Part shown: piece by piece, positions 47,107-58,079 of the stretch
How the letters are laid out: each line of letters opens with the position of its first letter
Numbering within the stretch: the stretch's first letter is position 1
Assembly (NCBI GenBank): GCA_035578905.1
Contig: JAQJVL010000001.1
Location: 4,270,001 to 4,334,000 of the forward strand
DNA from: Stictocephala bisonia
Taxonomy: Eukaryota; Arthropoda; Insecta; Hemiptera; Membracidae
Direction of reading: 5' to 3'
Length of the DNA: 64,000 nt
Notes under the pieces: generated by a model
What the model saw: the letters and a program-made list of their open reading frames with translations, nothing else
Databases searched by the model: none
Told to the model about the DNA's origin: nothing
Program-made: the position numbers and the translations under genes

Positions 47107-47109
<3 letters not shown>
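46068..47109 (+). mobile_element. Tigger/pogo-like DNA transposon, internally deleted
   Basis: Terminal inverted repeats are CAGTAGGACCTTGATAAGTC and CAGTATGACCTTGATAACTC (the right end read on the minus strand), flanked by TA inside a (TA)n tract. CAGT ends with a TA duplication are typical of pogo/Tigger elements. Sixteen or so ACTCGAA-type words crowd both subterminal regions. The duplicated flank ATATAGTAATATAACT (46036 and 47158) marks the insertion. At 1042 bp it is too short for a full transposase. Confidence 0.88.
46561..46923 (+). CDS. Truncated Tigger-like transposase: CENP-B-type DNA-binding domain only
   Basis: An intact 120-codon frame. Residues 1-52 form a CENP-B N-terminal (pipsqueak-type) helix-turn-helix: KRKLKTLTFEEKRQVLKAVD ... 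SEIAKSFGIPPNTLSTILKN. Residues 70-115 match the second CENP-B/Tc5 helix-turn-helix (DVDECVFKWLKQCRDKNVAI ... KAVQFAESLGHPNF). The catalytic DDE domain is absent: the frame runs straight into the right-hand subterminal repeats and stops in a CGAGTTATAG word. Such a protein could bind the element ends but not cut. It could repress mobility of related copies, or be a simple deletion product. Confidence 0.85.
   Translation: MSVKRKLKTLTFEEKRQVLKAVDEGTKKKSEIAKSFGIPPNTLSTILKNRGKYESDSNVSMVTKRVKGAEFSDVDECVFKWLKQCRDKNVAISGPILKEKAVQFAESLGHPNFRALIFEL

Positions 47110-47162
<53 letters not shown>
47110..47162. repeat. (TA)n microsatellite
   Basis: The continuation of the TA tract that also flanks the Tigger-like element on the left (46056-46067). 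Confidence 0.9.
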
Positions 47163-47164
<2 letters not shown>

Positions 47165-47974
47165 ATATAACTATGACTGCTTCTAAAAGTTGTCCTTACA
47201 ATGTCTTCAATATTTTATAACAACTGTTTTATAGTATACGTTACCCTAGTAAATAAAATTTTTGAATTGGTGAGTGTTTTAGATTTATCATATTTTTACT
47301 CTACTACGAAATGGTTTAAATTGTCCTTTATATTTTTTTAAAATTTTTATTTATATAACCTGATACATCTTTTTTGTAAGTACCCCTAAGAAGCAGTAAA
47401 AAGGTCTAAAACTAAAGTACGTGCTTTATAATGTGGTGAAAACCAATAGTTTCGATTCTTATTCAGAATTGCGCAAGGCACAGCGATCAATAACGTTTTG
47501 CTTCGGCTACATGTTTTTCACGGTAATATTTTAAGGCCAATGGGTGCCGTTGTGAGTGTGTGTTTGTGTTTGGGGGGGGGGAGGTCTTGAGCAGCGATCC
47601 ATCAAGGCTTGTCGCCACGCATTAACAGTTCCTCCAGGTGCGAGAGGGGCCTGCACCCCCCTCAACTTGTAACAACAGTCCGACTCCAATGAATATATCG
47701 CTGTTTCAGTCAAATTTGGTTTTTATGATTATCATAATTTTATAACATTTTGTATAATTTTCGTAACAAATATAGATAAGGCAGTAATTAGTTTTATGAC
47801 TATAACGAAGTGATATGTTTTCTTTTAAAAATATCACGATCCATTGATGGATTGAATTTATTTACTAAGTCACTTGAGTTATGACACTTGTATATTATCC
47901 TCAAGTGGAAGGGGTAGGGTGAGAGGGGGGTGTCCAGGGCGAGAGTCCAACTGTATAGGAGTAAAATGTTGGAT
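47163..47974. other. Intergenic
   Basis: It contains a GC-richer patch at 47530-47670 with a nine-base G run. TGATGGATTG at 47845-47854 matches a Lab/Exd core but has no adjacent Homothorax site. No gene seen. Confidence 0.3.
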
Positions 47975-47978
47975 TTAA

Positions 47979-48240
47979 GAGTCTGCAGAGGCTGTCGGAG
48001 GCTGTCGCCCATGTTGGTTTCAATCCCATAAGAAAAATGTTATTTTGATTTTCACCAATTTTTCAAAACTAGGCGTATCTATTCAAAATATCAAAAGGAA
48101 ACCTAATGCGCAATATGATAACGTTAAAAAGACACCTCATACACAACTTTTGGTCAATAACTAACTAAAAAATATGTATTATCACATAACATTGTTCTTA
48201 TGGGATTAAAACCAACATGGCCGACAGCCTATGCATACTC
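47979..48240. mobile_element. MITE family 2 (TTAA-type), copy 1
   Basis: Terminal repeats of about 50 bases: GAGTCTGCAGAGGCTGT ... GCCCATGTTGGTTT with complement CCAACATGGCCGACAGCC. It shares the internal words CACAACTTTTGGTCAATAA and AACATTGTTCTTATGGGATT with the copy at 63139-63557. TTAA lies at the left junction; the right reads TTTA. It has no coding capacity. Confidence 0.78.
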
Positions 48241-49785
48241 TTTATCATTTTAAATGGAATACTGTTCTGTTAGTTCTAGTAAGTTTTCTACAAAACAATT
48301 AAAAGGTATTACTATTTTGAAATAACATAAAATCACTTTTCTTCTGTGATACCCTATGGTCTGAGGATGGTCGAGCCTAGCCTGAACTAACAAAATCTAA
48401 TATTAAAATATTTCTACTACCTTTTATTTATATTATACTAATCATATTATGCGGTGGGTAACTTGTTCTAAAAGAAATAAAATTAAAATTTTGAAATATA
48501 CTCTTTTAAAATCTCTAAGCCTTAAACTATTTTAGTTTTTTACTAATCTAAAAAAATCCTTATTTTTACGTACTCAAAAATCGCTAAATCATTATCATGA
48601 GTGTTTTGACTTTGTCTAGAAATAATAAAAAATATGTGTCTTAAAATTAATCAGAAATTTATTTTTAACAATAATCCGTTTCAAATAATTTACTTACGAA
48701 CGCTGCATAGTATGTATTAGTTGTTTTATTAAAGGTTTTATTGTTAAATATTTATATGACTAAATGTGCACTCATAAAATAATTAACTTATCGCGTTTTT
48801 TAAATATTGTAATAATCTATTTAAATATAAAAGACATACCTCGTCGTGACTTCAAACATCCACCGTTCGTCTTTGATGAAGATCATTTTCAAGGTTTCCA
48901 ACGGAGTATAAATATTTGCTACCAAATGGGTTTTTTATTGTATATTATCAATTTTTATTAATTTTAATAACAATTAATCATAGCGTAAAAAGCCAATTAC
49001 AACAAAGCATCACTATTATACAAATATAAAATATAAATAATAAATTAAAGATTATAGGCACAGAGAACGTTCAGAGTTCACTTTACTAATACTGCATATC
49101 TACATTCCTCATTGATAATATACAAATATAAAACAAGCCATAAATTAAAATTACAACAAGAATTTAACATAACATAAAATTCAAACGCAAATACGAGTAA
49201 AAAACTAATCTGAAACAGTAACATGTAAAAAAAATTAAACATCAAACACACTCCTGTTCAAAATTATCACACGCACTTTTTCTTGTTGGAATTCAAAGGT
49301 TTTAAAAATATTTTTACTATAGGGATTTTTGTTTTTTTATTTTAGTCTACAAGTGCTTTATGAAGACTTATTAAATAAAGAAATTTCATCAATTAAACTG
49401 GAAAACCCACCTAATAACAGTCACAAGAATATTTTGCTTTCTTCTGGTTTATCTCTGTCCGGATTACCTAATCTCACTTTTACAGGGAAATACGAGTTAC
49501 ATTTATTGTACTGTCATGTTGAGAGGCAGTCACTTTGGTTGACAAATGATATGACCAAACGTATAATTTAATAAGATGTTATATGAAAAGAGAAGCACAT
49601 AGAAAAATAAATTAACTAAATTACTTAAATTATATAACAACAAATAATTTAATCAAAATATTAGACAGCTATTTACCAGCTATTTTGAATAATTTTGTGA
49701 TTATTTGTTAAATTTTGTCAAATAGAACATTTATTTGTATTACACATATTTTATGGCGTTTTCAATAATTAAAGCATAAGTTTTA
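48241..49785. other. Intergenic AT-rich DNA
   Basis: An 80-codon plus-strand frame (49329-49571) has no recognisable domain. No element identified. Confidence 0.3.
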
Positions 49786-50046
49786 ACAGAATGTGATACC
49801 ATAAGGGCACTGGTGGAAGCTGGTCTTTCGCACAATGCAGTGGCCAGGCGACTAGGTGTACATCGCAACACAGTAGCATGGTTTCCCGTTAAAAAAGACA
49901 AGGACAACAACACTAAAGATCACCTCCAAAATCTCATTAAGGGAATGGAAAGATGTCTCGAAGGTGTTATAATGTCGAGAGGAGACAATGCGATGTCCTT
50001 CAATGTCAATACATGCGAGACACCTTCAATGTCGAAGGTGTTATAA
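49786..50046 (+). pseudogene. Tc1-like transposase helix-turn-helix fragment
   Basis: Read in frame from about 49793, RALVEAGLSHNAVARRLGVH-RNTVA is a clear helix-turn-helix of a Tc1/mariner-type transposase N-terminus. Downstream the frame (to 50046) shows no transposase similarity and includes an inverted repeat around TGTCGAAGGTGTTATAA. The rest of the gene is missing. Confidence 0.55.
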
Positions 50047-50164
50047 CGTATGGAGAAGTCAGCTCTTTTAGTTACGTTACATTTAGTTACGTTTTAAATT
50101 TCACTAAAATTGTTAAAATTTGTACTCCTATTCAATTTTTGGATCTTTTCAATTTATTCACTAC

Positions 50165-50445
50165 AACTACTTTTCGTTGTTTCCTTTAATTCACCACCGC
50201 TTGATAAATATTCTATTGCTCTAAAAACTTTTCCCCAATCATTTTTACGTCCACGGTGGTAGTCCATATTCCCTAGGAATCCGATATCTCTGGCCATATC
50301 TTATCGCTTCCTAAGAACTTACACACGGAGTCTTACACACATTGGCGGCAAGTCAGTCATTGGATTTACCAGTTTGTGATCAATTTTAGTACCTACCTAA
50401 CCTAACCAATTGCGACAAAAAAGTAGTGGTAGTGAATTAACGGGA
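50165..50445 (-). mobile_element. MITE family 1, copy 2
   Basis: The reverse-orientation relative of 4655-4978. On the minus strand CCCGTTAATTCACTACCACT, ATTGATCACAAACTGG and GGACGTAAAAATGATTGGGG align with copy 1. The left terminus is diverged. Confidence 0.72.
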
Positions 50446-51355
50446 TATGTGCAAATTTTTTCTTAATTTAATTTAAGTATAAAAGTATTCCTTAATTAAT
50501 AAAGTCCTATTTTCAACCTTTTCCCATATTTACATCAATACAAAACTAAATGCATTCGGTAATTAGTGATGCAATATAAAAACTAAAGAAAACAAAGAGT
50601 GTTTGATAATTGTGAGCAGGAGTGTATAACCTAAATATAAACACGATATGATCAAAAGTATCATTTAATAAGAAGTTAGATGAAATGAGAAGCTGACAGA
50701 CGAATGCATTTACTAGATTACTTAAATTATATAACAACAAACAAATTAATAAAAATATTAGACAGTAATATTCCAGCTATTTACCAGAATGTATAAACTT
50801 GAAATAATTTACTTGATTTTGTGATTATTTGTAAAATTTTGTCAAATCAAACATTTATTGGTATTACACATTTTTATGGCGTTTTCAATAGTTAAAAAAT
50901 AAAACTTGTACAGTGTTTTAACTTGCGAAAACAAGTATTTTCAAAAACCCAGTTTAAATTACATCTAAAATAAGCCAAATTATCTGGGCTTATTCTGACT
51001 AAAAGAAAGTAAACTATGCATGACAACTTTTTAAAATACAAACTAACAAATTATTTTTGAAGGAAAGATAATGTTTATAAACCTTTTATCAAAGTATTTC
51101 AGAGATTCCTGAAGAATGTAATTTTCTATCACTCTACTGTACCTTGTTCTCAGTCTTTTAATTACATGCTCATGATGTGCAGTCTCCTTCTACAATTTAC
51201 CTTTGCTTGTGCTTTAAGTCATGTCCTTCTTATATATTAATTTATTAGTGTCAAGAGAAGTAGGATACATATATATGTTATATAGATAAATATACATTAA
51301 GGTAGGTACTAATTATATTATAACTGTATTATTTTTTTTATATTCCAATAATTCA
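50446..51355. other. Intergenic AT-rich DNA
   Basis: Segment 50650-50900 repeats words found at 49550-49770 (TTAAATTATATAACAACAAA, TTAGACAG, CCAGCTATTT, ACATTTAT-TGTATTACACAT), a diverged direct duplication about 1.1 kb apart. Confidence 0.5.
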
Positions 51356-51360
51356 AATCA

Positions 51361-52045
51361 ATGTTGTTAATAGTACATTGATTATTATAGAACAAGGGTG
51401 TAGAAGTGTTGAACCAGTAGTCATTGAAGGTCAATACTCACGTCATGGTGTTGGCGACATTGATTGTTGGTAGACATGCGGGGAAGTCGAGGAGAAGGGT
51501 CTCTAATGTATTTGGGTGAGGCCCTGGGCAAAACACGTTGGACCACAGGAAGTTGCAACGTATAGGCAAATAGTCACAAACTTCAATGTTGTTAATAGTA
51601 GATTGATTATTATAGAACAAGGGCGGAGGAAAAGTGTTGAGCCAGTAGTCAATGTAATTCAGTACTCGCGTCATGGTGTTGGCGACATTGACTGTTGGTA
51701 GACATGCGGGGAAGTGGAGGAGAAAGGTCTCTTGTGTAATTGGGTGAGGCTCTGGGTAAAATACGTTGGACCACAGGAAGTTCCAACAGATAGGTGAAGA
51801 GTCACAAACTTAAATATTGTTAATAGTAGATTGATTATTATAGAATAAGGGTGGAGGAAAAGTGTTGAGCCAGTAGTCAATGAAGGACATTACTCGCGTT
51901 ATGGTGTTGGCGACATTGACTATTGGTAGACATGCGGGGAAATCGAGGAGCAGGGTCTCTTAGTGTATTTGGGTGAGGCCCTGGGTAAAACAAGTTGGAC
52001 CACAGGAAGCTCCAACAGATAGGTGAAGAGTCACAAACCTAGTTG
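51361..52045. repeat. Tandem triplication, about 226-bp unit
   Basis: Three copies starting near 51361, 51586 and 51814 contain GATTGATTATTATAGAAC-like, CATGGTGTTGGCGACATTGA and TAGACATGCGGGGAAGT. The frames on both strands are repeat by-products. Confidence 0.9.
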
Positions 52046-52267
52046 GTCTTTTGTGGTTACATGGAGGATTCAGAGGTGTTTGCCAAAACAATATTTTTCT
52101 GTTGAGTTATATAATTTTTATTACACAGCAGTAACTGACATAAAGTCATTGACTCATTATTGACCTGGCCTACCAATATCTAAGTAACAACAAAATATAA
52201 GTTATTTGTTGTTAATTTAGAACAATACGTAATATGGTTTTAGTCCATAATATCAGATGATTTAAAT

Positions 52268-52608
52268 GGTGTCCGGACAATTCGTCCCACGGACATTTCG
52301 TCCCCCAAGAAAAATGCGGACATTTCGTCCCACTTTGTGGAACGGCTACCTGGGTAGGGTTTGATAAATAGTCTCCAAATATTTCTAAACGGACACTTCG
52401 TCCCACCTGAGAGAAGGGTTGTAAAAAGGTTAGGTTAGGTTAGGTTAGGTTAGGTTAGGTTCTCTCAGGGTGGGACGAAGTGTCCGTTTAGAAATATTTG
52501 GAGACTAATTATCAAACCCGACCCAGGTAGACACTCCACAGAGTGGGACGGAATGTCCGCATTTTTCTTTGGGGACGAAATGTCCGTGGGACGAATTGTC
52601 CTGTAATC
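52268..52608. mobile_element. Fold-back MITE with 9-bp target duplication and telomere-like core
   Basis: Arms of about 150 bases are inverted copies rich in GGACATTTCGTCCC-type words. The ends read GGTGTCCGGACAATTCGTCC and GATTACAGGACAATTCGTCC. GATTTAAAT flanks it on both sides (52259-52267 and 52609-52617), a 9-bp duplication as made by Mutator-like transposases. The unpaired centre is a pure (GGTTA)n run, annotated separately. Confidence 0.82.
52429..52461. repeat. (TTAGG)n interstitial telomere-like array
   Basis: Six to seven uninterrupted TTAGG units, the usual insect telomere repeat, sit exactly between the two arms of the fold-back MITE. Confidence 0.92.
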
Positions 52609-52617
52609 GATTTAAAT

Positions 52618-53715
52618 AACAACCAATTTGGATTTTCATATACTGTATTCCAAAACAATGAAGATATTTTCTAAGGCAATCGTGTCCTGTTTTTAGTTAA
52701 AAAAAACATCAAAAGCACCTTTTCTCGAAAAATCTTGAATATCGTTTAAGTCCTTTCACGATTTGCTTTTTGTTTCATTTTGAAAGGTAATTTGGAATTG
52801 AGTTTTTATGGAAAATTTTGTTTTTACTTTAAAGAATGTGGAGTATCATTGTTTTGATGTGATAGGTTGTCTGTTGCTCCTTGCTTAGCTAGTTTGTCAG
52901 CTAATTCATTTCCTTTAAAACTACAAAAATTTATATCCTAATCTTTTACATTTTCTGCATTCCATAAGTTCTTTTTATTCTATTTTCATATAATTAGAAA
53001 TTGCTGATTTGGAGTCATAATATAGGTAGGCATACAAGTGAACAAATAAGTCAGTTGTTACAATGTCTAAAGTTTTGAAAAAAAGAAAAAAATATATATT
53101 TTAATAAAATCAAAAGTAGAAAGAAAGTAAAAGATAAACACAAGCAGACCATAAAGAAATGTAAACCTAATTCTTCACAAAAAAGCTGTAAAATCAAACG
53201 GGTATGCAATGATAAGATTGTTAATTTGAATTGTAATCAATATTTACTCTTTTTAACGTTATATTTCACTCAGTGAGAAGAGAATCAGTAAGGATTAGCC
53301 TATTTAAAAAGGGCTAAAAGATGATTATTTAGAATGCACTTAGGAAATATAAAACCACATAGGTGCTGTGTGAGAATAAACTAAGAGCATTGACTATAGC
53401 AACAAACACTGTCCAAGGTAATGTCTGTGCTGCGATCTAACGCTGAATGGCTTCAAATACGCGATTGTATGACTGTTTGACGTACTATTAGCTCGGATAT
53501 TAGTCACTTAAGCGTATCCTGTAGAGAGGGATGAAGAAATAGAGGGGAGCAACTGGGGCTACCTGTGAACACTTACTACGAACTTAATTCACCGAGAGGG
53601 AAACTGGCTTCGAGGACCTTTCAGTGGAAAGTCTTCTTGTTTCTATAGTCAATGCTAAGAGACAGCGTCCTTTAGTAAGAACTAAAGGATATATTTATTT
53701 ATCCTTTAGCGAATA
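52618..53715. other. Intergenic
   Basis: No gene seen. Bases 53400-53640 are GC-richer and include AAGGTAATGTCTG, and may be regulatory. Confidence 0.3.
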
Positions 53716-53718
53716 TAT

Positions 53719-53790
53719 TGGTTTTAATGAATTGGGAGAGTCGATTTTCGAGCGGTCCAAGACACCAGGACTTTGTGCTTGATAAATATA
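53719..53790 (+). mobile_element. SINE family B, head only
   Basis: GGGAGAGTCGATTTTCGAGC-GGTCCAAGACACCAGGACTTTGTGCTTGA parallels the head at 54477-54541. It carries an A-box-like CGAGCGGTCCAAG. Confidence 0.65.
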
Positions 53791-53840
53791 GTTAAACCTT
53801 GGTTTATCTAGATTTAAAAAAATTAATACAAATGCCATAC

Positions 53841-54000
53841 ATTTTTTTGACTTCAGTTGCCCGTTCACATAGGCCTTCAGGCCTATACGTGGACTTTAAT
53901 TAACAAGTGAGGTACAGACCATTAGGTCAGTTTGGGATTCGAACTTCGGACATTACCCTCAGCAGTCCAAAGTCTTAGCCACTGAGCCACCACGCCGGCA
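53841..54000 (-). mobile_element. SINE family A, best copy
   Basis: On the minus strand the head TGCCGGCGTGGTGGCTCAGT-GGCTAAGACTTTGGACTG has an A-box (TGGCTCAGTGGCTAAG). The B-box is AGTTCGAATCCC (about 53947-53936). About 90 bases of body follow, ending in a short A-rich tail (GTCAAAAAAATG, read on the minus strand). The spacing of the boxes fits an RNA polymerase III promoter derived from a tRNA. Confidence 0.85.
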
Positions 54001-54476
54001 ATAAATATAACCAGCCCAGTACTTGACAATTTCGTAAGTGAACATGTAATAAGGCAAGAAAACAAGACAGTAAGTTGCGAATAAAATACTTCATATAATT
54101 ATGTCAAATTGAAACGGATCTGAAATCAGCGCAGGCAAGTTTTGTTGAATCAAATTATTACATTAAAGAGGCACATTTAAAGTTAAATAACAATAAGTGT
54201 TTAGTTTAGTGGCTGAAAGATACTGAAATATAGAGTAAGATGAATCTTAAAGGTGACAAGTTTAAAAAGGTGTTAAGATTAAAATATTAGTAATATTATT
54301 TAAATAAAGAACATAACACGTAGGGGTTAGTTGACCAAAATAAAACAGTTTACAGTTCCTTCATTTCATTAAAAGAATGCAATTTTTTCAGGCTTAACCA
54401 TTTTTATGCAAGAAAGTTATCGTACAACTTTAGTGAAGATTTCATTCAAGCTTCAATATACATACACAGTACATAT
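54001..54476. other. Intergenic AT-rich DNA
   Basis: No feature recognised. Confidence 0.35.
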
Positions 54477-54840
54477 TTGATTTTAGTGAATTAGGAGAGT
54501 CGATTGCCGAGCAGTCCAAGGCACCAGGACTTTGTGCTTGAACACAGAGAAGAAAGAAACGGAGGTCATATCCAATAGTCTGATGAGTGGGTGTCGAGTT
54601 GTAGAAACTTGGTGTACAGAACCCGGAGTTTCGAGTAGTTAGTTCTCAATTGTCCATGCGGATGGCTGGGCCAGCACCTTGTCAGTGCCTCCCCCTTATT
54701 CCCCTCCAAATCTTGAGGAGTAAACGTAGTAATTATTACTAAAGATTTATTTTAGACGTACATTGATAGTAATTGCCATGGAGGCGAACGCTGCGGCAAC
54801 AAGAAAACTAACTACGTATGTTTCTTGTTGCGTCCGAATA
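54477..54840 (+). mobile_element. SINE family B, fullest copy
   Basis: A tRNA-like head GATTGCCGAGCAGTCCAAGG-CACCAGGACTTTGTGCTTGA is followed by a body shared with 35205-35450 and 63670-63965 (AACGGAGGTCATATCCAATAG; GCACCTTGTCAGTGCCTCC; ACGTAGTAATTATTACTA; GGCGAACGC). The A-box is recognisable, but no clear B-box is present. Confidence 0.75.
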
Positions 54841-54949
54841 CCGTGTTTGACAAAATTTAACAATTAAAATATAATTTTAAAGAATATCGGTTATCTACTA
54901 CCCGTAAATACTTCTTTACTAGATTTAAGGATCATATAGATGTTACCCC

Positions 54950-55345
54950 CTCCCCCTAAACACGTATTTGGGGATCTCACTTTTTCTGGAAAAGTCCTTC
55001 CCCAGCGCCGAACACTGAAATTCAATTTCATCGAGAATGTAGAGGGCGGCGACATGTCTGATTTTTTTACTCACGGGGTAGGTGTGGGGGTTTTAAGGGA
55101 GGCCAAGGGGGGGTGGTAAAATCAGTTCTCGAGTCAACAAAGGGTGACCACGCGCGGAGTGAGGGGGTATCACTTTGGATAAAGCCATGATGGATCGAGA
55201 CGCGCCGTCGCTATTGACCGCTGAGAGCGTACCCTCGCTCGTCAGAACTCAATGGCACCGGCCAGAACTCAAAAACGCAAACAGAAGACTTCCCTCGTTC
55301 GGGGTTACAAGGCAGATGCCATACACGAATCATCATGGAAGGGGT
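54950..55345. promoter_or_regulatory. GC-rich island 5, candidate enhancer
   Basis: The most GC-rich non-repetitive stretch of the window. It contains GGATAAAGCCATGATGGATC with TGATGGATCG (55188-55197), a Hox/Exd-type site of Labial specificity, and many CpG-containing words (ACGCGCGGAG, GACGCGCCGTCG). No coding frame is recognisable. A distal lab or neighbouring-gene enhancer, or an untranslated exon, are the alternatives. Confidence 0.4.
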
Positions 55346-55419
55346 AATCAATAAAATGTCAGTAAATGTTAACTAAACGATACATATCGATTTCGACTAG
55401 GTTGGATTTGACTTTCATA

Positions 55420-55940
55420 TTCCTTTAAAATTTCGTACACCAATTTGTAACAATTCTGCTTGAAAACGCCCAACCTTTGAAAAAGTTAAAGAAATTAAAC
55501 AGTTGGGAATTTTTCTTGATACAAACTTTAATTTTCAGCAACTCATTTGTGATCTTCTTAGCAAATCATGTTTTCAAGTTATAACATTTGTTTGAAACTC
55601 TTGCAGTGTTTCGCTTTTACGTACAACATTTTTTTTTTAAATTGATTCAAGATTACAATATGGGTTGATGTGTTGGGGAGGTGCTTTCAGGACACTGATG
55701 GAATGTTGATGGTCACTAAAAATCACTTTTTACATAATTTTTAAGAAGAAGAAATGATAGCTCCTATCTTCTGTATCAACTATTTGCCTGAGTAGCATTT
55801 ATTTGTTTATAGAGTTCTTCGGTTATTTTTTTATAAGAAGTAAGCGATTGCCTATAAAAGTCAGTAGTACGTTACATAGATTAATTAAAGTAAAAATTTC
55901 TATAGTTGTTCAATACATATTTCAAACATTAAGATTTGAA
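55420..55940 (+). pseudogene. Decayed LINE ORF2 C-terminal fragment (plus strand)
   Basis: Too broken for a long frame, but the plus strand reads KEIKQLGIFLDTNFNFQQL, LLSKSCFQVI, then IDSRLQYGLMCWGGA near 55670. These are the ordered blocks after the reverse transcriptase in insect non-LTR elements. Several stops interrupt. It is the only LINE here on the plus strand. Confidence 0.65.
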
Positions 55941-56049
55941 ACTTTACTGTAGAAAAACAATCACAACAACATTATTAAACGATAGCTGACAACAAACCAT
56001 ACGAGATATATCTTGTTCACGTCAATCTCTTCTTCTTCATCTTAATTTA

Positions 56050-56215
56050 ATGAAATGTTGCATATGTTTATGTGTGTATATACGTGTATGTATGTTTATG
56101 TGTGTATACACGTGTATGTATATTTATGTGTGTATATACGTGTATATATGTTTATGTGTGACATACGTGTATGTATGTCTATGTGTGTATATACATGTAT
56201 GTATATTTAATTTTA
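56050..56215. repeat. (TGTGTATA)-type microsatellite
   Basis: An imperfect array of TGTGTATATACGTGTATGTA units. The 97-codon frame across it is an artefact. Confidence 0.85.
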
Positions 56216-56630
56216 AACGTATAATTTCAAATATTCTTTCAAACCTTACTCTACCCATTTCCCATAGACTATTGATCTATGCGGGGAACTTATCAGACAG
56301 AGTATGGAGTAGAACAAGTACAATTCGAGGGGAATATTACTGATAAATAATTTCAGTCAAGGCCAGGATTATTTATAATAAGGCCTATCACTGTCCCAGG
56401 GTCCATGACAATAAGACCCACCGGCTCTTACTAACAAATTCTAATATTTAGTTGACAATTTTTCACTATCACCGTAATTTAGACTTTTAAAACAAAATGG
56501 CGAATTCCGTATGTATTTCATCCTATAGTGGTTTAAATTAAGTTTTAAACATGAAATGCTTTCGCTAAATAAATTGTATTTAAATAACCAGCCTAATCTC
56601 AAATATATATTTTACTTTTATATGACATAC
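56216..56630. other. Intergenic
   Basis: No feature recognised. Confidence 0.35.
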
Positions 56631-56632
56631 AT

Positions 56633-56700
56633 TGCCGGTGGCCGAGCGGTCTAAGGTGTCAGGAGTTTGTACCAGAGTTATAGAGATAGTACAGGCTGGA
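56633..56700 (+). mobile_element. SINE head, tRNA Leu/Ser-like
   Basis: GCCGGTGGCCGAGCGGTCTA-AGGTGTCAGGAGTTTGTACC is a clear tRNA-type A-box region. No B-box follows, so it is a truncated SINE head, probably related to family B. Confidence 0.6.
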
Positions 56701-57110
56701 CGATTTTATCAGTAATATTTACCTTATACTGTACTGGTGCTCCGCCTTGTTTTGTATGCTAAGTTCCTCGCACATATCAATAGTGTATTAGGAATGTGCA
56801 AAGTAAGGTTAAGAAGGAGACTAGATTCTCCTTTATAAAAACATGTCTGTAATAGTAATAATAATAATAATAAATATTTTTATTGTGGAACAATTTAACA
56901 TTGCATGCAATTGTCAAGATATTATGAATAAATATAACTAAAATTTTCCATTCACTCCATGACATCTAGGACTCTTTCAAACATACAGAATGGTCACATT
57001 CATTCAAACCTCATTCATTCGAATTTAGCCCACTCTGGTCTCTTTGTCGGTCAGTTGATTGAATCATGTGCCATAAACTCGTCAATGTTGTAGAATACGT
57101 GAGTAATTAA

Positions 57111-58075
57111 TTATGTTTTTAGACGAGTTTTAGACGCCTTAGGCATTGGGGCACTTTTAATGTGATCAGGTAACTTGTTGAATAATTGAACTCCTGCCTT
57201 CAAGGGTAAATGTTCATGAACTACCGTCCTGTGTCTCTCAGTTCGGTAGTTCTCCCTGCCTCTAGTTTCATAAGGGTGTATGTCGCTACCTCTTATGTGA
57301 TTGCATTTAGACCTAAAGAATATGCATGTTTCTAAGATATAGAGGCAAGGTAGAGTCAACAGTTTTAAAGTTATGAAGGCTGGCTTGCACGACTCTCTTC
57401 TATTCAATTTCGCGATTATTCGAACTGTTTTTTTTTTTTTTTGCAGGACGAATACTTTGGATATGTGTACGTTTGCGCAACCTTCCCACAGTACCAGTCC
57501 GTAAGACAAGTGAGGTTAGATTACACCATCATAATACGCCGTTATCAGTATCTGAGTCGGGCAGTATTTGGATAGTTGTCTTAAAACATGGATGCCTGAG
57601 GACAACTTAGAACAAACATGGTCTACGTGACAGTCCCAAGTCATCCCTAGATCGAGATGAATTCCGAGGAATTTTGTCGACTAGACTTCTTCAACCCCAG
57701 TTTCATCCAACATGATTGTTGGACTACACTCTGAGTCAGGCTGTCGCAAGCAGTACTGTATGAATGATGATTTGACTGGATTTGTTTTAAGGTTGAGCTC
57801 GTTGAAATGCTGAATTGAATTATTGAGCTCCATGAATGTAATCCTTTCCAGTTCTGTGTTTGACTTTTCATTAAAAAAGAGAGTCGTGTCATCTGCGTAC
57901 TGGACAAGTTGTCCATGTTTTACAGATGAGCCAACGTCGTTGACGTAGATCAGGAAGAGTAGAGGACTGAGAATGGAGCCCTGAGGGACTCCGTATCCCA
58001 ATACCTCAACCTCCGATCGAACGTCTGAAATGCCTACATATTGTGTTCGATTACTAAGAAATGATTCAAGCCACC
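57111..58075 (-). pseudogene. LINE ORF2, 3' half: reverse transcriptase and C-terminus
   Basis: After the insertion, the minus strand resumes WLESFLSNRTQYVGISDVRS, then YGVPQGSILSPLLFLIYVND and an intact catalytic YADDTTLFF (57899-57873), then FNELNLKTNPVKS. A frameshift follows near 57680. The C-terminal frame (57509-57111) has SYGLVLWEGCANV, HPYETRGRENYRTERHRTVV and AGVQLFNKLPDHIK. A homopolymer run in the QKKKKT stretch suggests further slippage. Confidence 0.85.
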
Positions 58076-58079
58076 TATA

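Noticed and set aside
47845..47854. TGATGGATTG, an exact Labial/Exd core
   Set aside because: No Homothorax half-site is nearby and the surroundings are ordinary AT-rich DNA, so it is kept only as a note.
53841..54000. A functional tRNA gene
   Set aside because: A- and B-boxes are present, but the cloverleaf arms do not pair and similar heads recur in other copies, so it is a SINE.
56050..56343. 97-codon Cys/Tyr/Val-rich frame
   Set aside because: It is encoded by a TG/TA microsatellite.
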